A DNA stretch of 64,000 nucleotides, taken from positions 126,001 to 190,000 of the IMG/VR virus record IMGVR_UViG_3300031963_008656; one strand, 5' to 3'. Below, piece by piece: positions 1 to 6,944 of this stretch (positions within the stretch are counted from its first letter, which is position 1; every line of letters begins with the position of its first letter). The translations under genes were made by a program, and so were the position numbers. The stretch comes from a virus. Below the pieces are notes generated by a model. The model saw nothing but the letters and a program-made list of their open reading frames with translations. It was not told the DNA's origin and did not search any database.

Positions 1-1092
1 GGATTGAACGTACTGAGCAAAAGTATTACTGTGGCAGGCAAAAGTTCAAAACAAGACAATGACGAGGACAGCGGATCTAAAAAGGGTGACTTACAAATCA
101 AGTCAGGTGGTAAAGTTTACCAAGTAGAATTAAAAACTGAAATGGGTGGTGCTGCCAGATTTGGAGATCAAGAAGTTAGGCCAGCAGAAGGATTTGAAGC
201 ATCCGCAGTGACGTTGAATAATTTTGTGAAATCTCACAAGGCATACAAAAATCTCAAACGCAAATTGTCCGGCAGCGGCATGAATTTGAACCAGGCCATA
301 GACTTTAACAAACTTCTTTCTCCAGCAGACAGTGATAAATTCCTGGCACTGACTCAACGGTGTATATCTCTCATATTTGGCAATATCAAAGGCAGTAGAA
401 AAGAGTATGCCACAAGATTGAAAAAAAATATAAATGGCATTATGACAGCTATCGAAACTGGCGACAGCGGATCGGCTGCACAACAATGGAGTCAGGCCAG
501 TTTCAATTATTACATGAGCAAAAAAGAAGACGACGGCGTGCTCTATCTTAACTTGAACAGCAAAGTATTCATATACTACAATGATGCAGAACAATTACTG
601 GCACAAGGACTGAGATTCCACGCCAGTACTCCATACATTAGTGCCACAAAAGATCCTGTTAGATCAGTGTATCCACAGATTGGAGTTCAACAAACATCAT
701 TTGGTGGTGACGCGGCTCGACAAGGATTGACACAGTTGTCCAAAGGAAAAAATCCTATGGCAGCTTCAACATTCAATTCTGCGTTGACTGATTGGGTCAT
801 GACATTGGCAGGCAGACGTGGCATCAACAATCAAAAGTTAATAGCGCAAATTGCCAAGTCAACCTTGAACATGATAGCTAACAAAACACCAAAAGAGCAA
901 ATTATTCCTGCACTAGAACGCCAATTTCCACAGTTGGTTCCAAGAGGGGCCGTGCAGCCAGTGGCACCTGCTGTGGCACCTGCTGTGGCGCCTGTTGGTA
1001 GACTCACAGGTCCGGGCGTGAAAACAGCTAGAAACCCAGCACAACCTCAGGTGACTGCTGAAGTGTTGGGCAGAGAACGCAGACGTAATTAA
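1..1092 (+). CDS. PD-(D/E)XK nuclease-like protein, 5' end outside window
   Basis: The frame is open to base 1 and the first possible start (TTG at 4) has no visible ribosome site, so the gene is probably truncated by the window edge. Around residues 28-52 the protein reads GDLQI, then VELKTE, then GGAARFGDQEV. An Asp followed by E-x-K on adjacent strands is the arrangement of PD-(D/E)XK nuclease folds, so a DNA-cleaving role is possible but inferred. The C-terminal 45 residues hold a Pro-Ala-Val repeat (PVAPAVAPAVAP) and a basic end, typical of a disordered tail. It ends tail-to-tail with clpP, overlapping it by 4 bases. It could instead be a virion protein. Confidence 0.6.
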   Translation, partial: GLNVLSKSITVAGKSSKQDNDEDSGSKKGDLQIKSGGKVYQVELKTEMGGAARFGDQEVRPAEGFEASAVTLNNFVKSHKAYKNLKRKLSGSGMNLNQAIDFNKLLSPADSDKFLALTQRCISLIFGNIKGSRKEYATRLKKNINGIMTAIETGDSGSAAQQWSQASFNYYMSKKEDDGVLYLNLNSKVFIYYNDAEQLLAQGLRFHASTPYISATKDPVRSVYPQIGVQQTSFGGDAARQGLTQLSKGKNPMAASTFNSALTDWVMTLAGRRGINNQKLIAQIAKSTLNMIANKTPKEQIIPALERQFPQLVPRGAVQPVAPAVAPAVAPVGRLTGPGVKTARNPAQPQVTAEVLGRERRRN

Positions 1093-1664
1093 CGAGTCAC
1101 TTGGCTGATGTGATCACAGATACCCAGCCGCAGGGCATCATCCGCACCCAAATAAACGTCATGCGGTGGCAACAGATGTTGCTTGATTTGGTCTTCGCTT
1201 AGACCTGTACAATCTATATAATGCTGTACCATGCGTTTTTGTGTGAGCTCAAACTCTTTAATTGTGGCCAATAGTTCATGATGTTTGCCATCACTGCCCC
1301 AGGCATACTGGTGACTCATGATTGACGTATTAGGAGTGAGTGTTCTGCGTCCTGGTGTTCCTGCCAAAAAGATCAACAATCCGGCACTGGCAATTTGCCC
1401 CAGCCCCACAGCTTTGATTGGAATGACCGAACTGCGCATGACATCAATCAAGGCAAATGCTGAACTCATGTCTCCACCTTCTGAGCAAATCATTAGCAAG
1501 AGTTCTTTGCGTTTTTTCTTGGCCACAAAGTTCTCGTGCAGGATCCATTCAATTATGGGTTTGATGTTATCATCATCAACCTCGCCCATAAAAACATACA
1601 TTCCAGCGTCGGCCAAGGCTTGGGTGTGAGTCTGCTCAATTTGTAGGGAGTTATCTGTGGTCAT
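1089..1664 (-). CDS. clpP: ClpP-family serine peptidase
   Basis: The 191-residue protein has the ClpP fold signature and an intact catalytic triad: Ser93 in GQIASAG, His118 in IMSHQY and Asp169 in HDVYLGADDAL. The SEGGD segment near residue 61 matches the oxyanion-loop region. Length is close to mature bacterial ClpP, with no obvious propeptide. ClpP forms a double heptameric chamber that degrades proteins fed by an AAA+ unfoldase. This phage also encodes a ClpX with a ClpP-docking loop (21851-23056) and ClpS (20492-20803), so a phage-specific protease is plausible. A TATAAATA box and a UUCG hairpin lie just upstream. The call is firm; which proteins it degrades is unknown. Confidence 0.93.
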   Translation of the reverse strand: MTTDNSLQIEQTHTQALADAGMYVFMGEVDDDNIKPIIEWILHENFVAKKKRKELLLMICSEGGDMSSAFALIDVMRSSVIPIKAVGLGQIASAGLLIFLAGTPGRRTLTPNTSIMSHQYAWGSDGKHHELLATIKEFELTQKRMVQHYIDCTGLSEDQIKQHLLPPHDVYLGADDALRLGICDHISQVTR

Positions 1665-1678
1665 AATTTGAATGTAGG

Positions 1679-1701
1679 AAAAGGCAGCCGAAGCTGCCTT
1701 T
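1679..1701 (-). terminator. UUCG-tetraloop Rho-independent terminator
   Basis: A perfect stem (AAGGCAGC / GCTGCCTT) closes a TTCG loop on the minus strand and is followed by TTTTCC. The C(UUCG)G loop is among the most stable known. It would end the leftward lipoprotein transcript that stops at 1715 and sits in the 5' region of clpP. Confidence 0.8.
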
Positions 1702-1708
1702 ATTTATA
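1701..1708 (-). promoter_or_regulatory. T4-type late promoter box
   Basis: The minus strand reads TATAAATA, the exact T4 late -10 consensus, about 37 bases before the clpP start. The transcript would begin inside the terminator hairpin at 1679-1701. Confidence 0.55.
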
Positions 1709-1714
1709 CGCCGT

Positions 1715-2554
1715 TTATTGCAGGGTAATTTGTCCAACCACTGCATTAGGCTTGGCCAATGCTTCTGCTCGTTTGCGCTTGTATTCCTCATTGTCCACGT
1801 CCAGTAATTTTAGTTCACCTTGTGTGGTGCTTACTACACTAGGAGCCGGTTTTGGTTCCGTTTCCACTTTTACAGGTTCAATTCGACTTTGCGGAACCAA
1901 GCTACGTTCAAGATTGGCATCAGTATCTTGCTGAGTTTTGCGCTCAACTGCTTCGTTACGATCCATGTTTTGTTCAGCGGCCCGACTGCGGATTTCAAGT
2001 TCGCGTGTCAACTGAGTTTGTTCTCGTCGAGTTTGAATTGTGTTTGCGGCTCCAAGGGGCAGACGCAACAACACATAGACCTTGTAGTACTGCCCGTCAT
2101 GGGTGGCTTGACTGTCTACCCGTTGAGCTCCACTCAACTCACCATTGGCATTCTTGCGAGTGACCTGCTGGAAGTTTTCAACCAGAGCTTGGCCACGATC
2201 AGATCTAAAGTTATTGGTCTGTGTGGTAATACGAGCATACATCTGCTCAATCAACTTGCGTTCAGCTGCCATACGAGCTTTGTCGTAGGCCATTTGTTCG
2301 TCTGTGCTGACTGCTGTACCAGCCGCAAAGGTCATCTCTGCGGTATCTTCAGGCAGGCGTACAAACCATTCTGGCGCACGGGGTATCACACGCTGAGGCT
2401 GGGCTGGCATGGCATACGGATGTACCGGGGCTTGATACACTTGTGGTGCTGGTTGTGCTACCACCTGTGGCACGGGCACTTCGGCTTTTTGAGCACTGGC
2501 ACAAGCCACAAGACCGGCACTGATTGCCACAACAGAAAGTTTAACGAGTTTCAT
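1715..2554 (-). CDS. LPP20-family outer-membrane lipoprotein
   Basis: The start at 2554 is chosen because GAAAGG lies 5 bases upstream; an in-frame GTG at 2560 has no such site. The N-terminus MKLVKLSVVAISAGLVAC ends in a lipobox with the lipidated Cys near residue 18. A Pro-rich linker (residues 25-60) precedes a domain starting APEWFVRLPED with the alternating A..KA..AAERKL pattern of LPP20 lipoproteins, then a Glu/Arg-rich coiled region. It is probably exported and anchored in the outer membrane. It is the last gene of a leftward run of secreted proteins, has its own sigma70 promoter, and is followed by a strong terminator. Its function in infection is unknown. Confidence 0.75.
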   Translation of the reverse strand: MKLVKLSVVAISAGLVACASAQKAEVPVPQVVAQPAPQVYQAPVHPYAMPAQPQRVIPRAPEWFVRLPEDTAEMTFAAGTAVSTDEQMAYDKARMAAERKLIEQMYARITTQTNNFRSDRGQALVENFQQVTRKNANGELSGAQRVDSQATHDGQYYKVYVLLRLPLGAANTIQTRREQTQLTRELEIRSRAAEQNMDRNEAVERKTQQDTDANLERSLVPQSRIEPVKVETEPKPAPSVVSTTQGELKLLDVDNEEYKRKRAEALAKPNAVVGQITLQ

Positions 2555-2586
2555 ACACACCTTTCAGGTTAGTTAACGGATAAAGC

Positions 2587-2615
2587 ATTGTAGCAGATTG
2601 ATTAAAATTTGTCAA
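2587..2615 (-). promoter_or_regulatory. Sigma70 promoter for LPP20 lipoprotein gene
   Basis: TTGACA (2615-2610), 17-base spacer, TACAAT (2592-2587) on the minus strand. The spacer next to the -10 box reads CAATCTGC, shared with promoters at 3836, 4218, 28597 and 29119. The -35 box lies inside the end of the upstream gene. Confidence 0.75.
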
Positions 2616-3162
2616 CCACTATCCACTTTGCATCTTGCATTTGGCAAATGATTCCTTGTACCACAGCAATGTCTTGTGCTTGGAATTCAGTATCCAAAAA
2701 CCAACGGCACCGAGCGCCGTTGTGCCAAAACTCTCTATTGCGGTCTGGATGCGGTCTAAACTGGCTTACCAGGCCCACTGTGCCCACTGTGGTCTTTCGA
2801 ATTGTTTGGTGTTCGGGTCTATCCGAACACACCACAACGGATTCTGTAGCTACAGACGTTTGTCCGCTTCGACTTTGCACTTCTGCTTCTGCTCGAGTTA
2901 GTGCAATATTGCATGCTGACTGTTCGGATTGAGAAAGATCAAAAGACTGGTCACCGTGAGCAGTAAGCCACTGGTTTCCAATCCTTGCACGGAAACTCAC
3001 AATGCATCGTTTCTTTCCATTAATTTCTGGAGTTACAGTCTGTGTCAACGCAGATCTCTCAAGTATCTGCGCACGACCATTAGTGGCTGTTTTGCTTTGT
3101 AAAACGCATTCACCGGCTGCTACTGCCGCAGGTAACATGAGAGCAATGACTAGTTTTTTCAT
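2602..3162 (-). CDS. Secreted protein with signal peptide, unknown function
   Basis: The start at 3162 is preferred over an upstream ATG because it forms an ATGA overlap with the preceding lipoprotein gene and begins a clear signal peptide (MKKLVIALMLPAAVAA, then GEC). The mature part of about 170 residues has five or six cysteines and an NIALTRAEAEVQSR helix that resembles the conserved helix of the neighbouring LPP20 protein. It was not recognised as a known family. Its place in a cluster of exported proteins suggests an envelope function. Confidence 0.65.
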   Translation of the reverse strand: MKKLVIALMLPAAVAAGECVLQSKTATNGRAQILERSALTQTVTPEINGKKRCIVSFRARIGNQWLTAHGDQSFDLSQSEQSACNIALTRAEAEVQSRSGQTSVATESVVVCSDRPEHQTIRKTTVGTVGLVSQFRPHPDRNREFWHNGARCRWFLDTEFQAQDIAVVQGIICQMQDAKWIVVDKF

Positions 3163-3503
3163 GAGCAGTGTTTTAAATGTTGCAGATTCCAATTTATCTG
3201 TTTGTTTATGGCACCAGATGCAATTTCTTGTCTGCGTTGATAGCCGTCTGGGTCAGTTATTTGTGTCCAAAAATTGCCAATGTTTCCTAGTCCAGCAAAC
3301 AGCATCTCATCTTCTGATTGCCTCATGCTTTGCAACATCGCAATCTGTTGTTCTTTGATACGACAGTTGGGCTGGAAAAAATTTAGATCACGCTCGGACA
3401 TGGGCATGCGACTGACATTGGTAACGGCGCACCCACTACACAGGCTGACAATTGTAACGCAGAGTCCAAAGACGGTGGCGAATTTGCGATCGCTGACGTG
3501 CAT
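3159..3503 (-). CDS. Small putative lipoprotein
   Basis: About 114 residues. The N-terminal hydrophobic stretch FGLCVTIVSLCSGC ends in a lipobox-like SGC, so the protein is probably lipidated. ATG at 3503 is the best start; an upstream GTG at 3515 is possible. The 5' end overlaps the next upstream lipoprotein gene by about 68 bases, longer than usual, but the hydrophobic leader requires it. The rest is polar with QQIAMLQSMRQSEDE helical character. No family was recognised. Confidence 0.55.
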   Translation of the reverse strand: MHVSDRKFATVFGLCVTIVSLCSGCAVTNVSRMPMSERDLNFFQPNCRIKEQQIAMLQSMRQSEDEMLFAGLGNIGNFWTQITDPDGYQRRQEIASGAINKQINWNLQHLKHCS

Positions 3504-3687
3504 AATCTTGCTCACTTTGAAATGATTGACGAGGAATTAAATCTTGACTTTCGATCCACCTGGCAATGGCAGACCTATTGGCACAGTCATCTGGCATGAT
3601 GGCCACATCTATTGGCATGGGTCTAGGTGCTGATGCACACCCTATCAATGTGATCAATAGCAAAGGTGCCAGATGTTTAGTGTTCAT
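3436..3687 (-). CDS. Small putative lipoprotein
   Basis: An 83-residue protein beginning MNTKHLAPLLLITLIGCASAP, with an ideal lipobox LIGC and Cys at residue 17. The mature part is only about 65 residues, with no recognised domain. Its start codon overlaps the last 11 bases of a 50-codon gene, so the pair looks translationally coupled. Confidence 0.6.
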   Translation of the reverse strand: MNTKHLAPLLLITLIGCASAPRPMPIDVAIMPDDCANRSAIARWIESQDLIPRQSFQSEQDYARQRSQIRHRLWTLRYNCQPV

Positions 3688-3829
3688 CGCGCTGACGGTG
3701 TTTGATTTTGCGAGTGTACGCCACCCGCAACCTTTCTACTTTGAGTCTGAAAGGGGTATCGCGTGAGTACAACTCCACCGCACGACGGCGCTGGCGAGGT
3801 ATTTCGAGCTTGAAACTTAGTGTCTTCAT
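3677..3829 (-). CDS. Small basic protein, 50 residues
   Basis: ATG at 3829 gives MKTLSFKLEIPRQRRR..., a 50-residue strongly basic protein rich in Arg and Lys, ending QRDEH. Support is positional. A consensus sigma70 promoter ends 6 bases before the ATG, and the stop codon overlaps the ATG of the next lipoprotein gene. There is no Shine-Dalgarno site, so translation would be leaderless. Function unknown; a nucleic-acid-binding role would fit the charge. Confidence 0.5.
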   Translation of the reverse strand: MKTLSFKLEIPRQRRRAVELYSRDTPFRLKVERLRVAYTRKIKHRQRDEH

Positions 3830-3835
3830 GATGTA

Positions 3836-3864
3836 ATTATAGCAGATTGGCTTTTATTGGTCAA
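3836..3864 (-). promoter_or_regulatory. Sigma70 promoter, leaderless architecture
   Basis: TTGACC (3864-3859), 17-base spacer ending CCAATCTGC, TATAAT (3841-3836) on the minus strand. ATG of the 50-codon gene follows after exactly 6 bases. The -35 box overlaps the end of the gene 3861-4187. Confidence 0.8.
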
Positions 3865-4187
3865 TCGGCACGTGAGCTCATGTATGCATTGATACCAAAA
3901 CTGCGCAGAACGTCAGCATAGGCTTGGGCGCCTGCTTCTTTGATGTCCATGCTCTGGGTGCCTGAACCACCGGGGTTCCACAGATCCAGGCCACCGTGGT
4001 AGCTCTTGCGGAAGCCCACACTTTTGAGCGCACGACCCAACTTGGTCGAAGCCTTTTCGCTCACATGCACCCAGGCAAAACCACAGTAACCAGGTTCACC
4101 GTGTTGGGCACGGAAGTCTGCTTCGGCACGTTCTGCGGCGGCGGTAGCAGTGTTATGGACAGATTCAATATTGTCTAGTGCAAGCAT
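3861..4187 (-). CDS. Conserved phage-type hypothetical protein
   Basis: The ATG at 4187 is preferred over 4217 because AAAGGAGCCC lies immediately upstream and the 4217 ATG abuts the -10 box. The 108-residue soluble protein has a helical Ala/Glu-rich start and a GYCGFAWVHVSEKASTKLGR segment followed by Gly-rich LWNPGGSGTQS. No family was recognised. It is expressed from its own strong promoter and stands alone between a terminator and another promoter, consistent with an early gene. Confidence 0.65.
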   Translation of the reverse strand: MLALDNIESVHNTATAAAERAEADFRAQHGEPGYCGFAWVHVSEKASTKLGRALKSVGFRKSYHGGLDLWNPGGSGTQSMDIKEAGAQAYADVLRSFGINAYMSSRAD

Positions 4188-4217
4188 TTTGGGCTCCTTT
4201 TGCGTTAACATGTCCAT

Positions 4218-4246
4218 AGTATAGCAGATCGAGAATTTCCGGTCAA
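4218..4246 (-). promoter_or_regulatory. Sigma70 promoter
   Basis: TTGACC (4246-4241), 17-base spacer, TATACT (4223-4218) on the minus strand. It directly follows the terminator at 4249-4277 and gives an mRNA with a leader of about 25 bases carrying AAAGGAGCCC. Confidence 0.75.
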
Positions 4247-4248
4247 CC

Positions 4249-4277
4249 CAAAAAAAAGCCCTACATGCAGTAGGGCT
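4249..4277 (-). terminator. Rho-independent terminator after phasin-like gene
   Basis: The minus strand forms a perfect AGCCCTAC / GTAGGGCT-type stem around a short loop followed by eight T residues. Confidence 0.88.
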
Positions 4278-4294
4278 ATTGTAATACTTGAGTA

Positions 4295-4567
4295 TTACTT
4301 TTTAGAAGTTGCTGTGTAAGCCTTCATGATGCCTTCGCCAAATTTCACATAGTCAAATTTGGTGGTTTCTTGCACGGCTTTGACAGTTTCGCTGGCAACA
4401 GTGGTTGCGGCGTCTGTGGTAGCTTTGAATGCTTTCTTGGTGTATTCGGCTTGATTGTCAATGAACTTGATCATTGCGTCTTTTACCAATTCGTTTGTGA
4501 CGAAAGTGTTAACCCAAGTTCTTTTCCCGGTTTGTACGGTGTCGATGAATGCGTCTGCTGTAAACAT
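4295..4567 (-). CDS. Phasin-like protein
   Basis: A 90-residue, entirely helical, Ala/Thr/Lys-rich protein with the amphipathic phasin pattern (NQAEYTKKAFKATTDAAT, TVKAVQETTKFDY). Phasins coat polyhydroxyalkanoate granules and can act as general chaperones. The SD is AAGGAG, the gene has its own promoter and a strong terminator, and is probably well expressed. If it is a true phasin, the host is likely to store PHA. Low complexity makes the family call less certain; it could be another small helical protein. Confidence 0.55.
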   Translation of the reverse strand: MFTADAFIDTVQTGKRTWVNTFVTNELVKDAMIKFIDNQAEYTKKAFKATTDAATTVASETVKAVQETTKFDYVKFGEGIMKAYTATSKK

Positions 4568-4628
4568 AGTGTTCTCCTTAATTAAGCAAGTTGCGATAGG
4601 ACCCGGCCTATCCAGCGTCCTATGTGCT

Positions 4629-4658
4629 ATTATATATGATAATTATGTTGCATTGCAA
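4629..4658 (-). promoter_or_regulatory. Candidate promoter for phasin-like gene
   Basis: TTGCAA (4658-4653), 18-base spacer, TATAAT (4634-4629) on the minus strand. The same TTGCAA-18-TATAAT layout occurs at 18082-18111. An inverted repeat (GGATAGGCCGGGTCC-like) lies in the leader at about 4596-4620. Confidence 0.5.
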
Positions 4659-4709
4659 CAATTATTTCTAGTGGATGGTCACTAAAAACCAAATCCAAAA
4701 ACGGCATAC

Positions 4710-4715
4710 TAAATA
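4710..4715 (+). promoter_or_regulatory. Late-type TAAATA box
   Basis: ACTAAATAC on the plus strand, 17 bases before the ATG at 4733, with TAGGAG as ribosome site. It matches the boxes found before structural genes elsewhere in the window. Confidence 0.45.
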
Positions 4716-4732
4716 CAACATAGGAGATTGAA

Positions 4733-5002
4733 ATGTTAAAAGCTATTTTTAATTGGTTTACCAGCAAGCCAGTTCCAGGCACAGAAGCACCTGTTGTAAA
4801 AGCTGAATCTGCACCTTACAAAGTTGAACCACCACCAGTTGTTAAAGTGAGTGAACCAGCACCTGTTGGTGACCATGTAAGGGTAGAAGCCACTGCACCA
4901 GTTGAGTCAGCACCAAAAGCCAAACGAGCTCCTGCTGTAAAGAAGGCTGTTGCACCCAAGGCACCTGCTAAACCTAGGGCAAAAAAAGCACCTAAACAAT
5001 AA
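4733..5002 (+). CDS. Pro/Ala/Lys-rich disordered protein
   Basis: An 89-residue protein with a short amphipathic start (MLKAIFNWFTSKP), then about 75 residues of P, A, V, E and K, ending in PKAPAKPRAKKAPKQ. The basic tail resembles histone H1 or HU-type tails, which bind nucleic acid, but no folded domain is present. It has a good SD (TAGGAG) and a terminator directly downstream, so it is a single-gene unit. Function unknown. Confidence 0.6.
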   Translation: MLKAIFNWFTSKPVPGTEAPVVKAESAPYKVEPPPVVKVSEPAPVGDHVRVEATAPVESAPKAKRAPAVKKAVAPKAPAKPRAKKAPKQ

Positions 5003-5022
5003 ACTCGCGTTATATTATCATA

Positions 5023-5055
5023 GAAGCCCCGTGTAAATACTATATGGGGCTTTTC
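5023..5055 (+). terminator. Terminator reaching the csgF start codon
   Basis: AAGCCCC and GGGGCTT pair around a loop of about 15 bases, followed by TTTTCT; the csgF ATG is at 5057. The only purine-rich sequence before csgF (GGGG) lies in the hairpin, so folding could also limit csgF translation. Confidence 0.7.
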
Positions 5056-5056
5056 T

Positions 5057-5497
5057 ATGAAAACAACAATAACAACATTAGCCTTGATGCTGGTTACAGC
5101 TGGAGCCACCGCCACTGAACTAGTACATCAATTTAATTCGCCGTCGTTCAGTGGTATCGGTTACAGTAGTCACGTCCTTACAATCGAACAACTAGAGGCA
5201 ACACGCCGTCAGAAACTACGAGAAGAAGAAGCAAGCAGGATAGCCAAAGCCGAGCTTGCTGCCAAACAAACCAATATAGCTAAATTTCTAGTCAACGTAG
5301 AAAGTCGCATCTACGCTCAGTTGAGCAAACAGTTGGCAGACTCGCTGTTCAGCGGTGGGGGCACCACAGGCAGCATGGATTTCCAAGGCACCAACATCAG
5401 TTGGGTCAAAACTTCTACTGATGTAACCATGACCATTCTAGAAAGCAATGGCAATCGCACAGAGATCACTGTGCCACTAGCGAGTTTTGCATTTTGA
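5057..5497 (+). CDS. csgF: CsgF-like curli assembly protein
   Basis: 146 residues with a signal peptide (about residues 1-19, ...AGATATELVHQFNSPSFSG). The mature N-terminus TELVHQFNSPSFSG matches CsgF, whose first residues plug into and narrow the CsgG pore; E. coli CsgF also begins with T-E-L-V and an NPxF-type motif. The C-terminal half has an LSKQLADSLF helix followed by beta segments ending in the domain DVTMTILESNGNRTEITVP. It is coupled to csgG by a TGATG overlap. It probably acts at the outer membrane. No csgE is visible in the window. Confidence 0.85.
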   Translation: MKTTITTLALMLVTAGATATELVHQFNSPSFSGIGYSSHVLTIEQLEATRRQKLREEEASRIAKAELAAKQTNIAKFLVNVESRIYAQLSKQLADSLFSGGGTTGSMDFQGTNISWVKTSTDVTMTILESNGNRTEITVPLASFAF

Positions 5498-6321
5498 TGA
5501 AAGCACTGTTTTTATCATTGCTGTTGGCTGTGTCTGGGTGTGCCAGTTTGGATCAAACTCAATTTGATGTACAGCCACCTCAATTGGTGCCACGACAAAA
5601 TTTGTTGGCTGTGTTGCCCGAGTTAGATGGTCCAAGAATACCTGTTGCTGTATATGGATTCATGGACAAGACTGGTCAGAAAAAAAACAACGACAAGCTG
5701 GCGTTATTTTCTACAGCGGTAACACAAGGTGCTGAAGTGTTTTTGATCAAGGCCTTGCAAGACACCCCAAACTGGTTCACAGTGGTTGAACGTGTAGGCC
5801 TGGACAACTTGATCAAAGAGCGTCAACTGATTCGCAATCAACGTGAAGTGTACGAAGGCAAAGATGCCAAGCCGCTCAAGCCTTTGTTGGTAGCTGGACT
5901 CATGATTGAAGGTGGCATCATTGGTTATGACACCAACATAACGTCTGGTGGTCGAGGAGCCAGAGTGCTAGGCATTGGTGCCAGTACTCAATATCGTGTG
6001 GACGAGATTGTGATATCCATGCGAGTGATTTCAGTCAACACTGGAGAAGTGTTGCTGAATACGGCTGTGAGCAAGACGGTGTTTAGCACAGCTCACAATC
6101 AAGGTGTTCTCAAATTTGTTGACCTTGGCACAACCAGTGTTGAACTTGAGAACGGGGCTGCTATTAACGAGCCCACCACATACGCTGTTCGAATAGCCAT
6201 CGAGCAAGCGGTGTACGAAATGATCCAAGAAGGAGCAAAACGGAAACTTTGGTCATACAAAAAGGGCACAAGCCCAAGGAGTGCGGATGAGGATAGTAAC
6301 TTGCCCACAAAACAAAAATGA
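5497..6321 (+). CDS. csgG: CsgG-like outer-membrane secretion channel lipoprotein
   Basis: 274 residues, close to E. coli CsgG (277). Lipoprotein signal LLLAVSGC with Cys at about residue 16. Typical CsgG segments follow: IPVAVYGFMDKTGQ, WFTVVERVGLDNLIKERQLIR, LKPLLVAGLMIEGGIIGYD and YRVDEIVISMRVISVNTGEVL. CsgG forms a nonameric beta-barrel that exports curli subunits. ATG at 5497 overlaps the csgF stop; an upstream TTG at 5494 is less likely. The stop overlaps the next start by ATGA. The cluster order csgF-csgG-curlin-FecR suggests one export system. Confidence 0.93.
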   Translation: MKALFLSLLLAVSGCASLDQTQFDVQPPQLVPRQNLLAVLPELDGPRIPVAVYGFMDKTGQKKNNDKLALFSTAVTQGAEVFLIKALQDTPNWFTVVERVGLDNLIKERQLIRNQREVYEGKDAKPLKPLLVAGLMIEGGIIGYDTNITSGGRGARVLGIGASTQYRVDEIVISMRVISVNTGEVLLNTAVSKTVFSTAHNQGVLKFVDLGTTSVELENGAAINEPTTYAVRIAIEQAVYEMIQEGAKRKLWSYKKGTSPRSADEDSNLPTKQK

Positions 6322-6944
6322 AAATAACAAGATCTCTCAAAGGGACAATATTTGCATTGAGCATGATGGCTTTATCGCATGTTCAAGCTTCAAATGAAAT
6401 TTACATAGAGCAAGTTGGTGATAATGCCACAGTGACTTTAAAACAAGCAGGCAGCAACAATACCATTGGCTCTGCCCTAGCACCGGCCTTTATTGGTGGC
6501 GGCCAAAACGTAGTTTACGTTGAACAATCTGGCAGTAGCAATCAACTGGCCATGTTGGTCAACGGCGCTGGCACTAATGTGACGTTAACAATCACAGGCG
6601 ACAGCAACCAACAGACCATCACATGCGGAACCAGCATCAGCGCCAGCTGTAGCGGATCTGCAATCACGCATACCATAACAGGTGACAACAATGATGTGCA
6701 AAGTATCCTAGGTACCAATGGTGGAGCGCATACCAGTAACATCACAGTGCTAGGTGACTACAACCATGTGACTCATAGCAGTTCAGGATCAGGCGCCAAC
6801 TCAGCCACAATCAATGTTACTGGGTCAGGCTCAGGTGCTACCCCAAATGCAATCACTGTATCACAGAGTGGTATGAATACTCAAAGTGCAACCGTCAATG
6901 CTTCGGGCAATAACATTAATATCAGTATTATTCAGTCTGACTAA
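6318..6944 (+). CDS. Curlin-like secreted repeat protein
   Basis: 208 residues with a signal peptide (MKITRSLKGTIFALSMMALSHVQA cut before SNE). The mature part is built of degenerate repeats of the curlin type: alternating hydrophobic residues with Gln, Asn and Gly, such as IYIEQVGDNATVTLKQAGSN, VVYVEQSGSSNQ and NAITVSQSGMNTQ. Two cysteines sit near the centre. Spacing is less regular than in CsgA or CsgB, with extra Ser/Gly-rich insertions. As the substrate neighbour of CsgG/CsgF it is probably exported and may form amyloid. Confidence 0.75.
   Translation: MKITRSLKGTIFALSMMALSHVQASNEIYIEQVGDNATVTLKQAGSNNTIGSALAPAFIGGGQNVVYVEQSGSSNQLAMLVNGAGTNVTLTITGDSNQQTITCGTSISASCSGSAITHTITGDNNDVQSILGTNGGAHTSNITVLGDYNHVTHSSSGSGANSATINVTGSGSGATPNAITVSQSGMNTQSATVNASGNNINISIIQSD

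Noticed and set aside
1820-2572. 250-residue plus-strand ORF
   Set aside because: Antisense to the LPP20 lipoprotein, with no ribosome site and Cys/His/Trp-rich composition typical of shadow frames.
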